From Rhodobacteraceae bacterium UBA6273 (GTDB lineage Bacteria; Pseudomonadota; Alphaproteobacteria; Rhodobacterales; Rhodobacteraceae): a DNA stretch of 34,286 bases. Under the pieces are notes generated by a model. The model did no database searches and was not told the DNA's origin. It was given only the letters and a program-made list of their open reading frames with translations. The position numbers were made by a program, and so were the translations under genes. The stretch lies in assembly GCA_002440625.1 (NCBI GenBank), contig DJUV01000333.1:1-34286 (forward strand), read 5' to 3'. Below are positions 17,838-26,332 of this stretch, piece by piece; position 1 is the first letter of the stretch; every line of letters begins with the position of its first letter.

Positions 17838-18065
17838 TCAGAACGCGGCGGGGCGGGCACCATAGCCTGCGGACCGCACGGCAGAGACAAGGGCTTCGAC
17901 CGGGGCGGCGGCGGGATCATGGGCAACCTCGATGCGGCCGGTGTTGAAATGCACCTTGGCCTCGGCGACGCCGGGCAGCGCCTTCAGCGCCTTTTCGATC
18001 TTGACCACGCAGGAGGGGCAGGAAAACTCGTCGCTGCGCAGGATGGTGGTGAGGGGGGTGGACAT
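17838..18065 (-). CDS. Small heavy-metal-associated (HMA) domain protein
   Basis: This is a 75-residue single-domain HMA protein with the ferredoxin-like fold pattern. The metal motif is FSCPSCVVKIEKAL (Cys16 and Cys19), where copper chaperones have MxCxxC. A TGRIEVAHDP strand follows, and the protein ends SAGYGARP. It is cytoplasmic, with no signal peptide. AAAGGAG precedes the ATG at 18065. The gene is the first of the minus-strand unit that includes the P-type ATPase 88 bp downstream. It probably hands metal to that pump or regulates it, replacing the missing N-terminal domain. It is divergent from the LysR gene at 18178. Confidence 0.9.
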   Translation of the reverse strand: MSTPLTTILRSDEFSCPSCVVKIEKALKALPGVAEAKVHFNTGRIEVAHDPAAAPVEALVSAVRSAGYGARPAAF

Positions 18066-18124
18066 GGCTTTCTCCTTTGTCTGTACGGTCCGGCCTTGGG
18101 CTGGACCTTGCCGTCACCTTCAAG

Positions 18125-18156
18125 ATAGGCTGTCCGCAGGCGCGCGGGTATTGGCA
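18125..18156. promoter_or_regulatory. Conserved regulatory box 1, HMA/lysR divergent promoter
   Basis: This 32-bp segment starts ATAGGCTG and ends ATTGGCA. A related 32-bp segment lies at 19676-19707 upstream of the exported-protein gene: 23 of 32 positions agree, with both ends conserved. It lies 60 bp upstream of the HMA start and 22 bp upstream of the LysR start. The likely binder is the LysR protein itself, by inference. Confidence 0.5.
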
Positions 18157-18177
18157 GTCAGCGCAAAGGATGCTTGC

Positions 18178-19095
18178 ATGGATGCACAGGATCAGAACTG
18201 GGACGATTACCGCCTGTTCCTGGCCATCGCCCAGACCGGCACGCTGTCGGGGGCGGCGCGGCTCTTGGGCGTGACGCATTCGACGGTGTTTCGCCGCCTT
18301 GGCAGTTTCGAGGACCGCCTCGGCGTGCGCCTGTTCGAGCGCCTGCCCTCGGGCTACGCCCTGACCGCCGCCGGCGAGGCCATGCAGCAGACCGCCACCC
18401 GCATCGACGACGAGATCGCCGCCATCCGCCGCCAGGTCACCGGCCAGGACCAGCGGCTGAGTGGACAGGTCCGCATCACCGCCACCGACATGCTGGCCAT
18501 CGGCCTGCTGCCGCCGCATCTGGCGGCGTTCCGCGCGGCATGGCCGGGGATTGATCTGGAGCTGCTGGTCTCGGACATGCGGCTGGACCTCACCCGGCGC
18601 GAGGCCGATGTGGCGCTGCGGCTTGGCAATCCCGTGCAGGAAACGCTGGTCGGGCGGCGGGTGGGGCGGCTCGCCTTCGCCATCTATGCCTCTGCTGCGC
18701 GCCACCGCGCCGGCATCGCCGAGGATCTGGCGCATAACGACTGGATCGGCTTTGGCAGCGGCCATGCGCCATTGCGGCAAGTGCTGGCCGACTGGCTGCC
18801 CGGCCTGCGCCCGCAGTTCCGCACCAATTCGATCTCGGCGGCGGTGGCGGCGGCGCGGGCGGGGATCGGCCTCGCGCCGCTGCCCTGCGCCATCGCCGAT
18901 CCCGACCCCAACCTGCTGCGGGTGGTGCCGTTTCCGGGCGATTTCCGCCTCGACCTGTGGCTGCTGACCCATGAGGACCTGCGCCAGACCGCCCGCATCC
19001 GCGCCTTCGTCGATTTCATCGCCGAGGCCTTGGCGGCGCAGGCCGGCCTGCTGGAAGGCCGCCGCCCGCGCAATGGAAAACCGGCCGGGGCGTGA
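18178..19095 (+). CDS. LysR-family transcriptional regulator of the metal cassette
   Basis: This is a 305-residue LysR-type regulator. The N-terminal HTH is at about residues 8-65 (YRLFLAIAQTGTLSGAARLL, THSTVFRRLGSFEDRLG). The effector domain starts at about residue 95 (GQVRITATDMLAIGLLP). The ATG at 18178 has AAAGGA upstream, and the HTH starts right after it. The frame is open back to 17932 only by chance overlap with the HMA gene. It is divergent from the HMA/ATPase unit, and a conserved box lies between them. The bidirectional hairpin at its stop codon separates it from the convergent exported-protein gene. LysR control of a metal ATPase is unusual, since MerR, ArsR or CsoR types are more common. 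Confidence 0.9.
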   Translation: MDAQDQNWDDYRLFLAIAQTGTLSGAARLLGVTHSTVFRRLGSFEDRLGVRLFERLPSGYALTAAGEAMQQTATRIDDEIAAIRRQVTGQDQRLSGQVRITATDMLAIGLLPPHLAAFRAAWPGIDLELLVSDMRLDLTRREADVALRLGNPVQETLVGRRVGRLAFAIYASAARHRAGIAEDLAHNDWIGFGSGHAPLRQVLADWLPGLRPQFRTNSISAAVAAARAGIGLAPLPCAIADPDPNLLRVVPFPGDFRLDLWLLTHEDLRQTARIRAFVDFIAEALAAQAGLLEGRRPRNGKPAGA

Positions 19096-19107
19096 TGCCC
19101 CGGCCGG
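19081..19107. terminator. Shared terminator between convergent lysR and exported-protein genes
   Basis: A perfect 11-bp stem (19081-19091 with 19097-19107) has the loop GTGAT, which contains the LysR stop codon. On the minus strand it is followed by TTTTCC, so it best serves the exported-protein gene. Confidence 0.75.
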
Positions 19108-19128
19108 GTCGTTCCTTCGGGCGTGCCT

Positions 19129-19602
19129 TCAGTCGATCATCTGCCAGCCGGGATGCTCGAAATGCGCGCCATAGGCATTCAGCGCCTGAACGATGGCCAC
19201 CGCGCCGGGCTCCACCTCGCCTTCCTCCAGCGCCGAGACGCCGGACATCACCTCGCCAAGGACGATGTGGAACTGCGCGTCAACCTCGGGTGCCAGAACG
19301 CAGTTCTCGACCATGAAATCGAGCTGCTTCTGCACGTCGGCGGCAATCCCGCTGGCGGCATCGGCCGACAGGCTGCCCGCGTGGATCGCGTCAAGATTTG
19401 CGGTCATGGTGGCGTGGATCGCACTCATGCCGGTGAGCATGTTCTGATCGCCCTGCCATTTGGCGCCATCGTTCAGCACCAGTTCAAGGGCCGAGGCAGC
19501 ATGGCTGTCATGGGCATTGGTTTGCGCGCCGGCGAGGCCGGGGACCCCCAGGGCGAGGGCAAAAGCCACGGCTAGAGCGGTGAGGGGCTTGAGGGTCTGC
19601 AT
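19129..19602 (-). CDS. Exported protein of unknown function, probably periplasmic
   Basis: This is a 157-residue protein with a clear Sec signal peptide (residues 1 to about 26, cleavage near AGA-QT). The mature part is helical and carries several histidines (NAHDSHAAS near its start, SAIHAT, DAIHAG, AQFHIVLGEV, YGAHFEHPGW) plus one Cys in VENCVLAP. It recalls a small family of exported proteins found beside metal or redox genes, but no name can be assigned safely. AGGAGAAGACC precedes the ATG. The conserved box at 19676-19707 lies upstream and resembles the one at the metal ATPase operon. A periplasmic metal-binding role is an inference. Confidence 0.7.
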   Translation of the reverse strand: MQTLKPLTALAVAFALALGVPGLAGAQTNAHDSHAASALELVLNDGAKWQGDQNMLTGMSAIHATMTANLDAIHAGSLSADAASGIAADVQKQLDFMVENCVLAPEVDAQFHIVLGEVMSGVSALEEGEVEPGAVAIVQALNAYGAHFEHPGWQMID

Positions 19603-19675
19603 GGTCTTCTCCTGGGTTGCTTTTCGGCTCGGGCCGCAACGGATGTTCTAGGATGCCGTTGCGCATGGTTGGAAA

Positions 19676-19707
19676 ATAGGCTGCCCATGAGCACACAGGG
19701 ATTGGCA
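19676..19707. promoter_or_regulatory. Conserved regulatory box 2, upstream of the exported-protein gene
   Basis: This is the partner of the box at 18125-18156. It has the same 32-bp length, ATAGGCTG at the start and ATTGGCA at the end, with 23 of 32 positions agreeing overall. It lies 74 bp upstream of the exported-protein start, in the same orientation and at nearly the same distance as box 1 from the HMA gene. Confidence 0.5.
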
Positions 19708-19795
19708 AAGGGTGCAAGCTGTCCTTGCGCATACGGACAGGACCTCGGGCAAAGTCGAACTGCTCGAAGCGAACCCTTCGCGGGTTTTGACCAAG

Positions 19796-20701
19796 GCGGC
19801 CATGGGGGCCCTCGACGCGCACCACCATCCCTTTGCGAAGGGCACCCGGCAGGCGCCGCGTCCAGCCGTCAAGCGCCCGGATGGCAAAGGTGATGTGGCC
19901 GTCGGCGGCAGGAGCGCTGGTGATGGTGAAGGGATGCGGCTCGGCAAGGCCGGCCTCCGGCGCGCTGAGAAAGGCGAACTGGCCGGGCCGCCAGCGCATG
20001 GTCCGCCCCTTGGGCAGCAGCGTCACCGTGGTGGTATCGCCGTGGCGGCTGACCCGCTCGACCGTGAACGTGCGCCGCCGCAGGCGCGGGGCAATGAACT
20101 CGGTCACGATCCAGGCAACAAGTTCGGCGATGGCAAAGCCGTTCAGAAGCACGGCAAGCGACGGATCCGCCCCGGCCGGCATGTCGAGAAGAACTGGCGA
20201 ACAGGGCGCCCATGACGCGGTGGCTGAAGCGCCAGAGCTGATAGGGAATCTGGAACCGGGTGAACGGCAGCCGCCGGAACCAGCTGAGCGCGATCAGCAC
20301 CAGCAGGGCATTGAAGGCCAGTTCTCCGGCATCGCTCGCGGTCTTGCCGAGGCCGGTCTTGCGCAGCACGTGGCCGAAGTCGGGCTGGATCAGGTCGTGC
20401 AGGATCATCAGCACGAGCGCCGAGATGCCCAGCCATTTATGGGCGCGATACATGCGGTCAAGGCCCCCGAACAGCGGCTCCGCAGGCGCGGGCGCGTAGC
20501 GAGGATCAACGCCTCGCTCATGGCGACGAAGCCCGCCGCCCCGACCGCGATGCCGATGGCGGCGGCAGGACCGTGGGAGGCGTAGGTGACAAGGCCGAGG
20601 CCGGCCGCCAGAACCACCGGCAATGCCACCAGCAGGACACCAGCCAGACCCTGGACGCCGTCACCGATGGAAAATGCGGGCAGGGACAACCTGCCGCGCA
20701 T
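19796..20701 (-). pseudogene. Ferric-reductase-like membrane flavoprotein, frameshifted and truncated
   Basis: Three reading frames must be joined. The first (from the ATG at 20701) gives two membrane segments ending near ALILATRPRL. The second continues from about 20490 with GGLDRMYRAHKWLGISALVLM, carrying the haem-ligand-like histidines of ferric reductase domains, to GALFA. The third continues from about 20185 with the FAD domain (WRPGQFAFLSAPE, HPFTITSAP, VRVEGPHGR). Family sequence fades after 19796. The NAD(P)H-binding domain, about 100 residues, is absent. The region 19708-19795 shows no gene, only a CTGTCC/GGACAG dyad. With two frameshifts and a lost domain the gene is dead. Confidence 0.75.
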
Positions 20702-20710
20702 CCGGTGAAC

Positions 20711-21417
20711 CTTGCCAAGGATTTCCGCCGCATCAACGCCCGGTCCGAAGTGTTCATGATCGTCTCGGTCGGCGTGATGCTGATGATGAACGGGGTGATC
20801 CGGCTGGCGATCGGCCCGGACGGCCGCGATTTCGAGGATGGCGAGCGGTTCATCGTCACGGCGCGGGGGGGCCGCGACTGGTCGGGGCTGGCCGAGCCGC
20901 TGATGCTGAAGACCTCGCAGGTGCTGACCATCGGCCTGGCGGTGGCGGCCGGGGTGGCGCTGTTCTGGTTCCTGAACCGCACACAGGCGGGCCAGTCGAT
21001 GCACGCCTATGCCGACAACCGCAATCTGGCGCTGCTGTCGGGGGTGGATCCGGACCGGATCGTGCGGCTGACCTGGATTCTGGTCGCGGTGCTGGCCGGG
21101 GTGCTGTTCGGGCTGGACAAGGGCTATCGTCCCTTCGTCTACCAGCAGCTTCTCTTGCCGATGTTCGCCGCCGCCGTGGTGGGGGGACTGGGCAGCCCGT
21201 TCGGGGCCATCGTTGGCTCGATGATCGTGGCCATTTCCGAACTGGCGCTGACCTTCCCTGGAAGAAGGCGCTGACCTACTTCCTGCCCGCAACCCTGGCA
21301 CCCGAGGGGATGATGCGGACATTGTCCACCGAATACAAATTCGCCGTCTCTTTCCTGATCCTTGTCATCGTCCTGCTGGTGCGCCCGGCGGGCCTGTTCG
21401 GAAAAGTTGCCAAATGA
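20711..21417 (+). pseudogene. Branched-chain amino acid (LivH-type) ABC permease, 5' truncated and frameshifted
   Basis: The frame shows LivH-type permease sequence from about 20711 (FRRINARSEVFMIVSVGVML, then FWFLNRTQAGQSMHAYADN, LLPMFAAAVVGGLGSPFGAI). About 100 N-terminal residues, including the start, are missing. Sequence to the left belongs to the opposite-strand reductase remnant. Near 21260 the frame shifts: one frame ends at 21274, while another continues WKKALTYFLPATLAPEGMM to the stop at 21417. The stop overlaps the livM start (ATGA), as in intact liv operons. The gene is not functional. Confidence 0.8.
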
Positions 21418-22655
21418 GCCGCGCGACTTTGCTTTACGCCGCGATGGCGACGATTCTGCTGGCCGTGGGCCTGCTGCAAAGCTGACAACTGGCGCTGACC
21501 ATCCTGAACCTGTGCCTGATTTCCGCGGTGATGTCCTTGGGCGTCAATGTCCAATGGGGCGTGGCGGGGATGTTCCACGTCGGCACCATGGGCTCGGCCG
21601 CCGTCGGCGGCCTGGCGGTGGTGCTGGTCTCGGCCCCACCGGTGCGTATGGCGTGGTCGGCGGGCGGCGGCGGGCTGATGTTCGCACTGGCGATCCTGCT
21701 GGCCACCACGGCGCTGGCCTTCGCGCTGTGGCGTCGGTTGGCGGATTGGTCCTTGTCGCGCGGTATGGCGGTATCGGTGGTCGTGTTGGTTTGTGCAGCA
21801 TTGGTTCCTGCCTGCCACCGCCGCCATCGAGGCGGTGGATGCGGCGAGCGCCGGATATCTCGGCAGTCTTGGCCTGCCGGTGGTGCTGTCCTGGGTCGTG
21901 GGAGGCCTCTTGGCGGCGGTGGTGGCCTGGCCCATCGGGCGGCTGACGGCGGATCTGCGGTCGGATTACCTCGCCGTCGCCACCTTCGGGATCTCCGAAA
22001 TCATCCTGGCGATTCTTTGGAACGAGGAATGGCTGGCCCGCGGGGTCAAGAACGTCACCGGCCTGCCGCGCCCGGTGCCCTACGAGGCCGATCTTCAGGC
22101 TGCCGGATGGGTGCAGGATCTGGCGCGCTGGCTGGACTGGCCTATGCGTGACACAGCCTCGGTTCTGGTGAAGCTGGCCTATGCCGCCTGGTTCCTGGCT
22201 GTGCTGCTGGTGATCTGGTGGACGCTGGAGCGGCTGGGCCGTGCACCCTGGGGCCGGATGAAGCGCGCCATTCGCGACAACGAGGAGGTCGCCCGCGCCA
22301 TGGGCAAGGACGTAGCCCGCCGTCATCTTCAGGCCTTCGTTCTCGGGGCGGCCATCGTCGGCATCGGCGGCGCCCTGCTGGTCACGCTGGACGGGCAACT
22401 CACCGCCGGCAGCTACCAGCCGGTGCGCTTCACCTTCCTGATCTGGGTGATGGTGATCATCGGCGGCTCAGGCAACCACAAGGGTGCCATCTTCGGCGGC
22501 TTCCTGATCTGGTTCGTCTGGGTGCAGGCCGAAACTGCAGGCCTGTGGCTGGCCGGGGCGGACGCCGCGCTGCTCGCCCCCGAAAACCCCGTCCGCGTGG
22601 CGCTTGAACAGGGGCCTGCCCAGTTGCGCTATGTGGTGATAGGGCCGATCCTCGA
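21414..22655 (+). pseudogene. Branched-chain amino acid (LivM-type) ABC permease with nonsense mutation and frameshift
   Basis: The start ATG at 21414 overlaps the livH stop. Codon 24 (21483-21485) is TGA where family members have Trp (LLQS-stop-QLALTILNL), so TGG to TGA is likely. The frame then reads MSLGVNVQWGVAGMFHVG. It shifts near 21780-21793 into a second frame that carries YLGSLGLPVVLSWVVGGLL, LRSDYLAVATFGISEIILAI, VTGLPRPVPYEADL and AIRDNEEVARAMGKDVARRH. Family sequence ends about 22655 (LRYVVIGPIL), and the tail that follows is unrelated. No livG/livF ATPase genes follow. This is a decayed transporter. Confidence 0.82.
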
Positions 22656-22713
22656 CCACCCGCACGGACATGGTGCCGTGCGATTGACTCGCGTCAGGGT
22701 GCAGAGTATTCAA

Positions 22714-22737
22714 GTTAGTAAGTAACCGATTACTAAC
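22714..22737. promoter_or_regulatory. Palindromic TetR-type operator
   Basis: GTTAGTAA (22714-22721) and TTACTAAC (22730-22737) are perfect inverted arms with an 8-bp spacer. They end 9 bp before the TetR start codon. The AT-rich dyad in GC-rich DNA directly ahead of a TetR gene is the expected autoregulatory site. It would also control the exporter operon downstream. Confidence 0.8.
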
Positions 22738-22746
22738 AGGTGCTTC

Positions 22747-23343
22747 ATGCGCAAGCCAGCCGATCTCCGCAGGGCCGAGATTGTCGCCACGGTTCTTGAC
22801 CAGGCCGACAGGATTGGCCCGGACCGGGTGACGACCGGGGCGGTGGCGTCGATGATCGGGGTGACGCAGGCCGCGCTGTTCCGGCATTTCCCGAGCAAGG
22901 CTGCGCTGTGGCTGGCGGTGGCCGAGCATGTGGCCGAGGGGCTGGGGGCGGCCTGGGACGAGGCCTTGAGCCAAAACCACGGGCCGCTTGTCCGGCTGCG
23001 CGCGCTGATTGCTGCACAGCTTGCGCAGATCGCCGCGACCCCGGCGCTTCCGATGCTGCTGTTCTCGCGCGAGTTGAATGTCACCAATGCCGACCTGCGC
23101 GCCACCTTTCACGGCCGACTGATGGTGTTTCGCAGCCTTCTTGAACAGCAGGTTGCGGCGGGGCAGAACGCCGGCCTGCTTCGCAATGACATCAATGCAA
23201 TGGATGCGGCGGTGCTGATGACCTCGCTGGTGCAGGGCGTGGCGATCCGCTGGGCGCTTGGCGCGCGCGACTTCGACCTGCCGGGCGAGGGGTTGCGCCT
23301 GTTCGACGTGCAATGTCGGCTTCTTGCGGCAGGAAGGGAATAG
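22747..23343 (+). CDS. TetR-family transcriptional repressor
   Basis: This is a 198-residue regulator. The N-terminal HTH is at about residues 10-58 (VTTGAVASMIGVTQAALFRHFPSKAALW). The C-terminal ligand domain shows LMTSLVQGVAIRWALGARDF. The gene is the first of a five-gene run: the adaptor gene starts 3 bp after its stop codon. It probably represses the whole operon through the dyad at 22714-22737 and is released by an exported compound that is not identified. Confidence 0.92.
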   Translation: MRKPADLRRAEIVATVLDQADRIGPDRVTTGAVASMIGVTQAALFRHFPSKAALWLAVAEHVAEGLGAAWDEALSQNHGPLVRLRALIAAQLAQIAATPALPMLLFSRELNVTNADLRATFHGRLMVFRSLLEQQVAAGQNAGLLRNDINAMDAAVLMTSLVQGVAIRWALGARDFDLPGEGLRLFDVQCRLLAAGRE

Positions 23344-23346
23344 GCG

Positions 23347-24492
23347 ATGCGGCGCATCTGGCTTTACGGGTTCCTTGCGGTGGCGGCCATTGCGGCGGGT
23401 TTCCTGGTCCTGACCGAAAGGCCGCTGACCGTCACGGTCGTGCAGCCCGAAAGCGATGTGGCGTTGCGCATCTACGGGCTTGGCACGGTCGAGGCGCGCA
23501 TCCTCAGCCGCGTGGGGTTCGAGGTTGGCGGGGCGCTGACCTCGCTGGCGGTCGATGCCGGGGACCGGGTGGCATCGGGGCAGGAACTGGCCAGCCTGCA
23601 TGCCGCCGAGCAGGAGGCGCGCGTGGCTCGCGCCCATGCGGCGGTTGCGGCGAACGAGGCCGGCCTTGCCAAGGTAGAGGCAGCGGTGACGCGCGCCCAG
23701 GCCGTGCTGGCGCAGCGCGCGGTGGCCAACCGGCGCCAGCAGGATCTGGCGCAGCGCGATGTCGCCTCGCTCCAGCGTGCCGAGGAGGCGCAGCGCGACG
23801 AGGATGTCGCCCGCGCCGATCTGGCGGTGGCCGAGGCCGATGTCGCGGTGATCCGGGCGCAGGGCATGGATGCGGCGGCGGCCTTGCGGCAGGAGGAAAC
23901 CCTGCTGGCCCATCACCGCCTGCTCGCCCCCTATGCCGCCTTGGTCATCGCCCGCCATGCCGAGGCGGGAACCGTGGTCAAGGCGGGCGATCCGATCCTG
24001 ACCCTGATCGACCCGGCGACGATCTGGATTCAGGCCTATGTCGACGAAGAGCGCGCCGGCCAGCTTGCACTTGGCCAGCCCGGCACGATCCGGCTGCGCT
24101 CGCAGCCCGCGGGCGAGTTTCACGGCAGCATTGCCCGCATCGGCCTCGAAAGCGACCGGGTGAACGAGGAGCGCCGCGTCTGGCTGGCCTGCGCCGACTG
24201 CCCGGTCGAGATGTTTCTTGGCGAACAGGCCGAGGTGCGCATCCTGACCGGCACCCGCGCGAGCGCGCTGATGGTGCCGGAAATGGCGATCTCCGGCTTT
24301 GACGGTCATCGCGGCACGGTCTGGACGGTGCGGGACGGGCGGCTGGCGCGCGCGGAGCTGACCTTCGGCGCGCGCGATGATCGCGGCCGGGTCGAGGTGA
24401 CGGGCGGTCTGCCGGACGGGGCCATGATCCTTGCCCGGCCGCCGAAAGGCGTGGCCGAGGGCCGGCGCGCGCGCGGCGGGGACGGGCCATGA
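23347..24492 (+). CDS. HlyD/RND-type periplasmic adaptor protein of an ABC exporter
   Basis: This is a 381-residue membrane-fusion protein. It has an N-terminal signal anchor (residues 5-22) and a split lipoyl half (VDAGDRVASGQELASL). A long alpha-helical hairpin rich in Ala, Arg and Gln spans about residues 80-190. The second lipoyl half follows (HAEAGTVVKAGDPILTLID), then a beta-barrel and membrane-proximal region. A paired-cysteine LACADCPVEMF segment (around residues 278-281) is unusual. The gene overlaps the permease gene by ATGA. The adaptor links the inner-membrane transporter to an outer-membrane channel that is not encoded nearby. Confidence 0.88.
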   Translation: MRRIWLYGFLAVAAIAAGFLVLTERPLTVTVVQPESDVALRIYGLGTVEARILSRVGFEVGGALTSLAVDAGDRVASGQELASLHAAEQEARVARAHAAVAANEAGLAKVEAAVTRAQAVLAQRAVANRRQQDLAQRDVASLQRAEEAQRDEDVARADLAVAEADVAVIRAQGMDAAAALRQEETLLAHHRLLAPYAALVIARHAEAGTVVKAGDPILTLIDPATIWIQAYVDEERAGQLALGQPGTIRLRSQPAGEFHGSIARIGLESDRVNEERRVWLACADCPVEMFLGEQAEVRILTGTRASALMVPEMAISGFDGHRGTVWTVRDGRLARAELTFGARDDRGRVEVTGGLPDGAMILARPPKGVAEGRRARGGDGP

Positions 24493-25622
24493 ACCTCGCG
24501 CTCAAGGACATCCGCCACGGGCTGTTCCGCTTCGTGCTGACCTGTTTCGGACTGGGGCTCCTGATGACCGTCGTCCTTGCCATGATCGGCATCTACAACG
24601 GGCTGGTGTCGGATGCGCTGGCGGTGGTGAAGGCACCGGCGGCGGATGTCTGGCTGGTCGAGGCCGGGACGCAGGGCCCCTTCGCCGAGGCCTCGAGCAT
24701 CCCCGCCGACACCCGCGATGCAGTGGCGCGGATGCCCGGCGTGGCCGAGGCCGGCGCCGTCAACTTCCAGAACGTCGAGGCTCCGCATGGCGGGCGCACC
24801 CTTCGGCTTTACGTCATCGGCTATGAGCCGGGCCGCCCCGGCGGGCCGCAGGCGATCGCCGAGGGGCGCGGCCTTGGCGCCAGCCATTTCGAACTGGTCG
24901 CCGACCGCAAGACCGGCCTTGTGCCCGGCGAGACGATCCGGCTGGGGCGCAACCGCTTTGCTGTGGTCGGGCTGGTCGAGGGGGCGATGAACTCGGGCGG
25001 TGATCCGGCGGTCTATGTGACGCTGGCCGATGCGATGGTGCTGCAGACCGAACTCGACCCCGCCGCCCAGCGGGTGCAGGCGGCGCGCGGCGCGGTATCG
25101 GTCAAGTCCGCATCGGTCGCCGCCGTCATCGCCCGCATGGCGCCAGGCGCCGATGTCGAACTGCTGACCGCGACCGTGCGCCAATGGAAACACCTTGCCG
25201 CAATGACGCAAGGTGAACAGGAGGACCTGCTGCTGGCCTCGGTGGTTGACAAGGCGCGCCGGCAGATCGGGCTGTTCCTCGGGATCCTCTTGTCGGTCAG
25301 CGCCGTGGTGATCGCGCTGATCATCTACACCATGACCATGGAAAAGCTGAAGCAGATCGCCACCCTGAAGCTGATCGGCGCGCCCGACCGCACCATCATC
25401 GCGCTGATCGTGCAGCAGGCGCTGATCCTTGGCGCCTCGGGCTGGGGGATCGGGCTGCTGCTGATCCTGACCGTCAAGGATTATTTCCCCCGCCGCGTGG
25501 TGCTGGAGCCGTTCAACACCATGGTGCTTGCCGGCATCATCGCCGCCGTCTGCCTTCTATCCTCCGCGCTCGGCGTGCGGGCGGCGATGAAGGTCGACCC
25601 GGCCACCGCGCTCGGGAGCTGA
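24489..25622 (+). CDS. FtsX/MacB-type ABC transporter permease (DevC-like)
   Basis: This 377-residue permease follows the FtsX/DevC plan. One membrane segment lies near the N-terminus (FVLTCFGLGLLMTVVLAMIG) and a large periplasmic domain at about residues 40-255. Three membrane segments follow at the C-terminus (from IGLFLGILLSVSAVVIALII; ALILGASGWGIGLLLILTV; LAGIIAAVCLLSSALGV). The coupling helix region MEKLKQIATLKLIGAPDRTI contacts the ATPase. The start overlaps the adaptor stop, and the ATPase gene begins 1 bp after its own stop. Such systems use mechanotransmission to drive periplasmic export. Confidence 0.9.
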   Translation: MNLALKDIRHGLFRFVLTCFGLGLLMTVVLAMIGIYNGLVSDALAVVKAPAADVWLVEAGTQGPFAEASSIPADTRDAVARMPGVAEAGAVNFQNVEAPHGGRTLRLYVIGYEPGRPGGPQAIAEGRGLGASHFELVADRKTGLVPGETIRLGRNRFAVVGLVEGAMNSGGDPAVYVTLADAMVLQTELDPAAQRVQAARGAVSVKSASVAAVIARMAPGADVELLTATVRQWKHLAAMTQGEQEDLLLASVVDKARRQIGLFLGILLSVSAVVIALIIYTMTMEKLKQIATLKLIGAPDRTIIALIVQQALILGASGWGIGLLLILTVKDYFPRRVVLEPFNTMVLAGIIAAVCLLSSALGVRAAMKVDPATALGS

Positions 25623-25623
25623 T

Positions 25624-26316
25624 ATGGCGCTCGGCGACATCCTCATCGAGGTCTCGAACGTGGCCAAGCATTTCGGCGAGGGGGAAACCCGCGTCGATGC
25701 CCTGCGCGCCGTCGATCTGACGGTGCGGGCCGGCGAGGTGATCGCGCTGCTTGGCCCCTCGGGTTCGGGCAAGACCACGCTTCTGAACATCATCGGCTGC
25801 ATCCTTGCGCCGTCGGCGGGCCGGGTGGCGCTGGATGGCGAGCTGGTCTTTGACGGCAAATGGCTGCGCCGCGACCTGCGGCGGCTGCGGCTGGACAAGA
25901 TCGGCTTCATCTTCCAGGCGCATAACCTGCTGCCGTTCCTGACGGCGCAGGAGAATGTCGCACTCGTCCCCGACCTCGCAGGCTGGCCCACCGAGGCGGG
26001 CCGGGCAAGGGCGCGGGAACTGCTGGATTATCTGGAGGTCGGCCACCGCAGGGCGGTCAAGCCCGCGCTGCTGTCGGGGGGCGAGGCGCAGCGGGTGGCG
26101 ATTGCCCGCGCGCTGGCCAACCGGCCCCGCATCATCCTGGCCGACGAGCCGACCGCCGCGCTCGACGGCGCGCGCGCCGGGCTGGTGATGGACCTGCTGC
26201 GCCGGCTTGCCGTCGAGCAGGAGGCCTGCATCGTCACCGTCACCCATGACGAAAAGATCTTCGACCGTTTTGACCGCCTGATCCACCTGCGCGACGGCAG
26301 GCTGGCCGATGCCTGA
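25624..26316 (+). CDS. ABC transporter ATP-binding protein (MacB/LolD/DevA type)
   Basis: This is a 230-residue ATPase with Walker A GPSGSGKTT at 44-52, Q-loop IFQAHNLLPFLT, signature LLSGGEAQR, Walker B IILADEP and D-loop AALDG. The H-loop reads VTVTHDEKIF. The sequence and length are those of the LolD/MacB/DevA group. It works with the FtsX-type permease and the HlyD-type adaptor encoded upstream in the same operon. The next gene begins 16 bp downstream with its own ribosome-binding site. Confidence 0.93.
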   Translation: MALGDILIEVSNVAKHFGEGETRVDALRAVDLTVRAGEVIALLGPSGSGKTTLLNIIGCILAPSAGRVALDGELVFDGKWLRRDLRRLRLDKIGFIFQAHNLLPFLTAQENVALVPDLAGWPTEAGRARARELLDYLEVGHRRAVKPALLSGGEAQRVAIARALANRPRIILADEPTAALDGARAGLVMDLLRRLAVEQEACIVTVTHDEKIFDRFDRLIHLRDGRLADA

Positions 26317-26332
26317 TCCCCGGAGGCATTCC

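Noticed and set aside
22468..24309. 613-codon open frame on the minus strand
   Set aside because: It crosses the TetR and adaptor genes and the livM remnant in antisense. There are no motifs.
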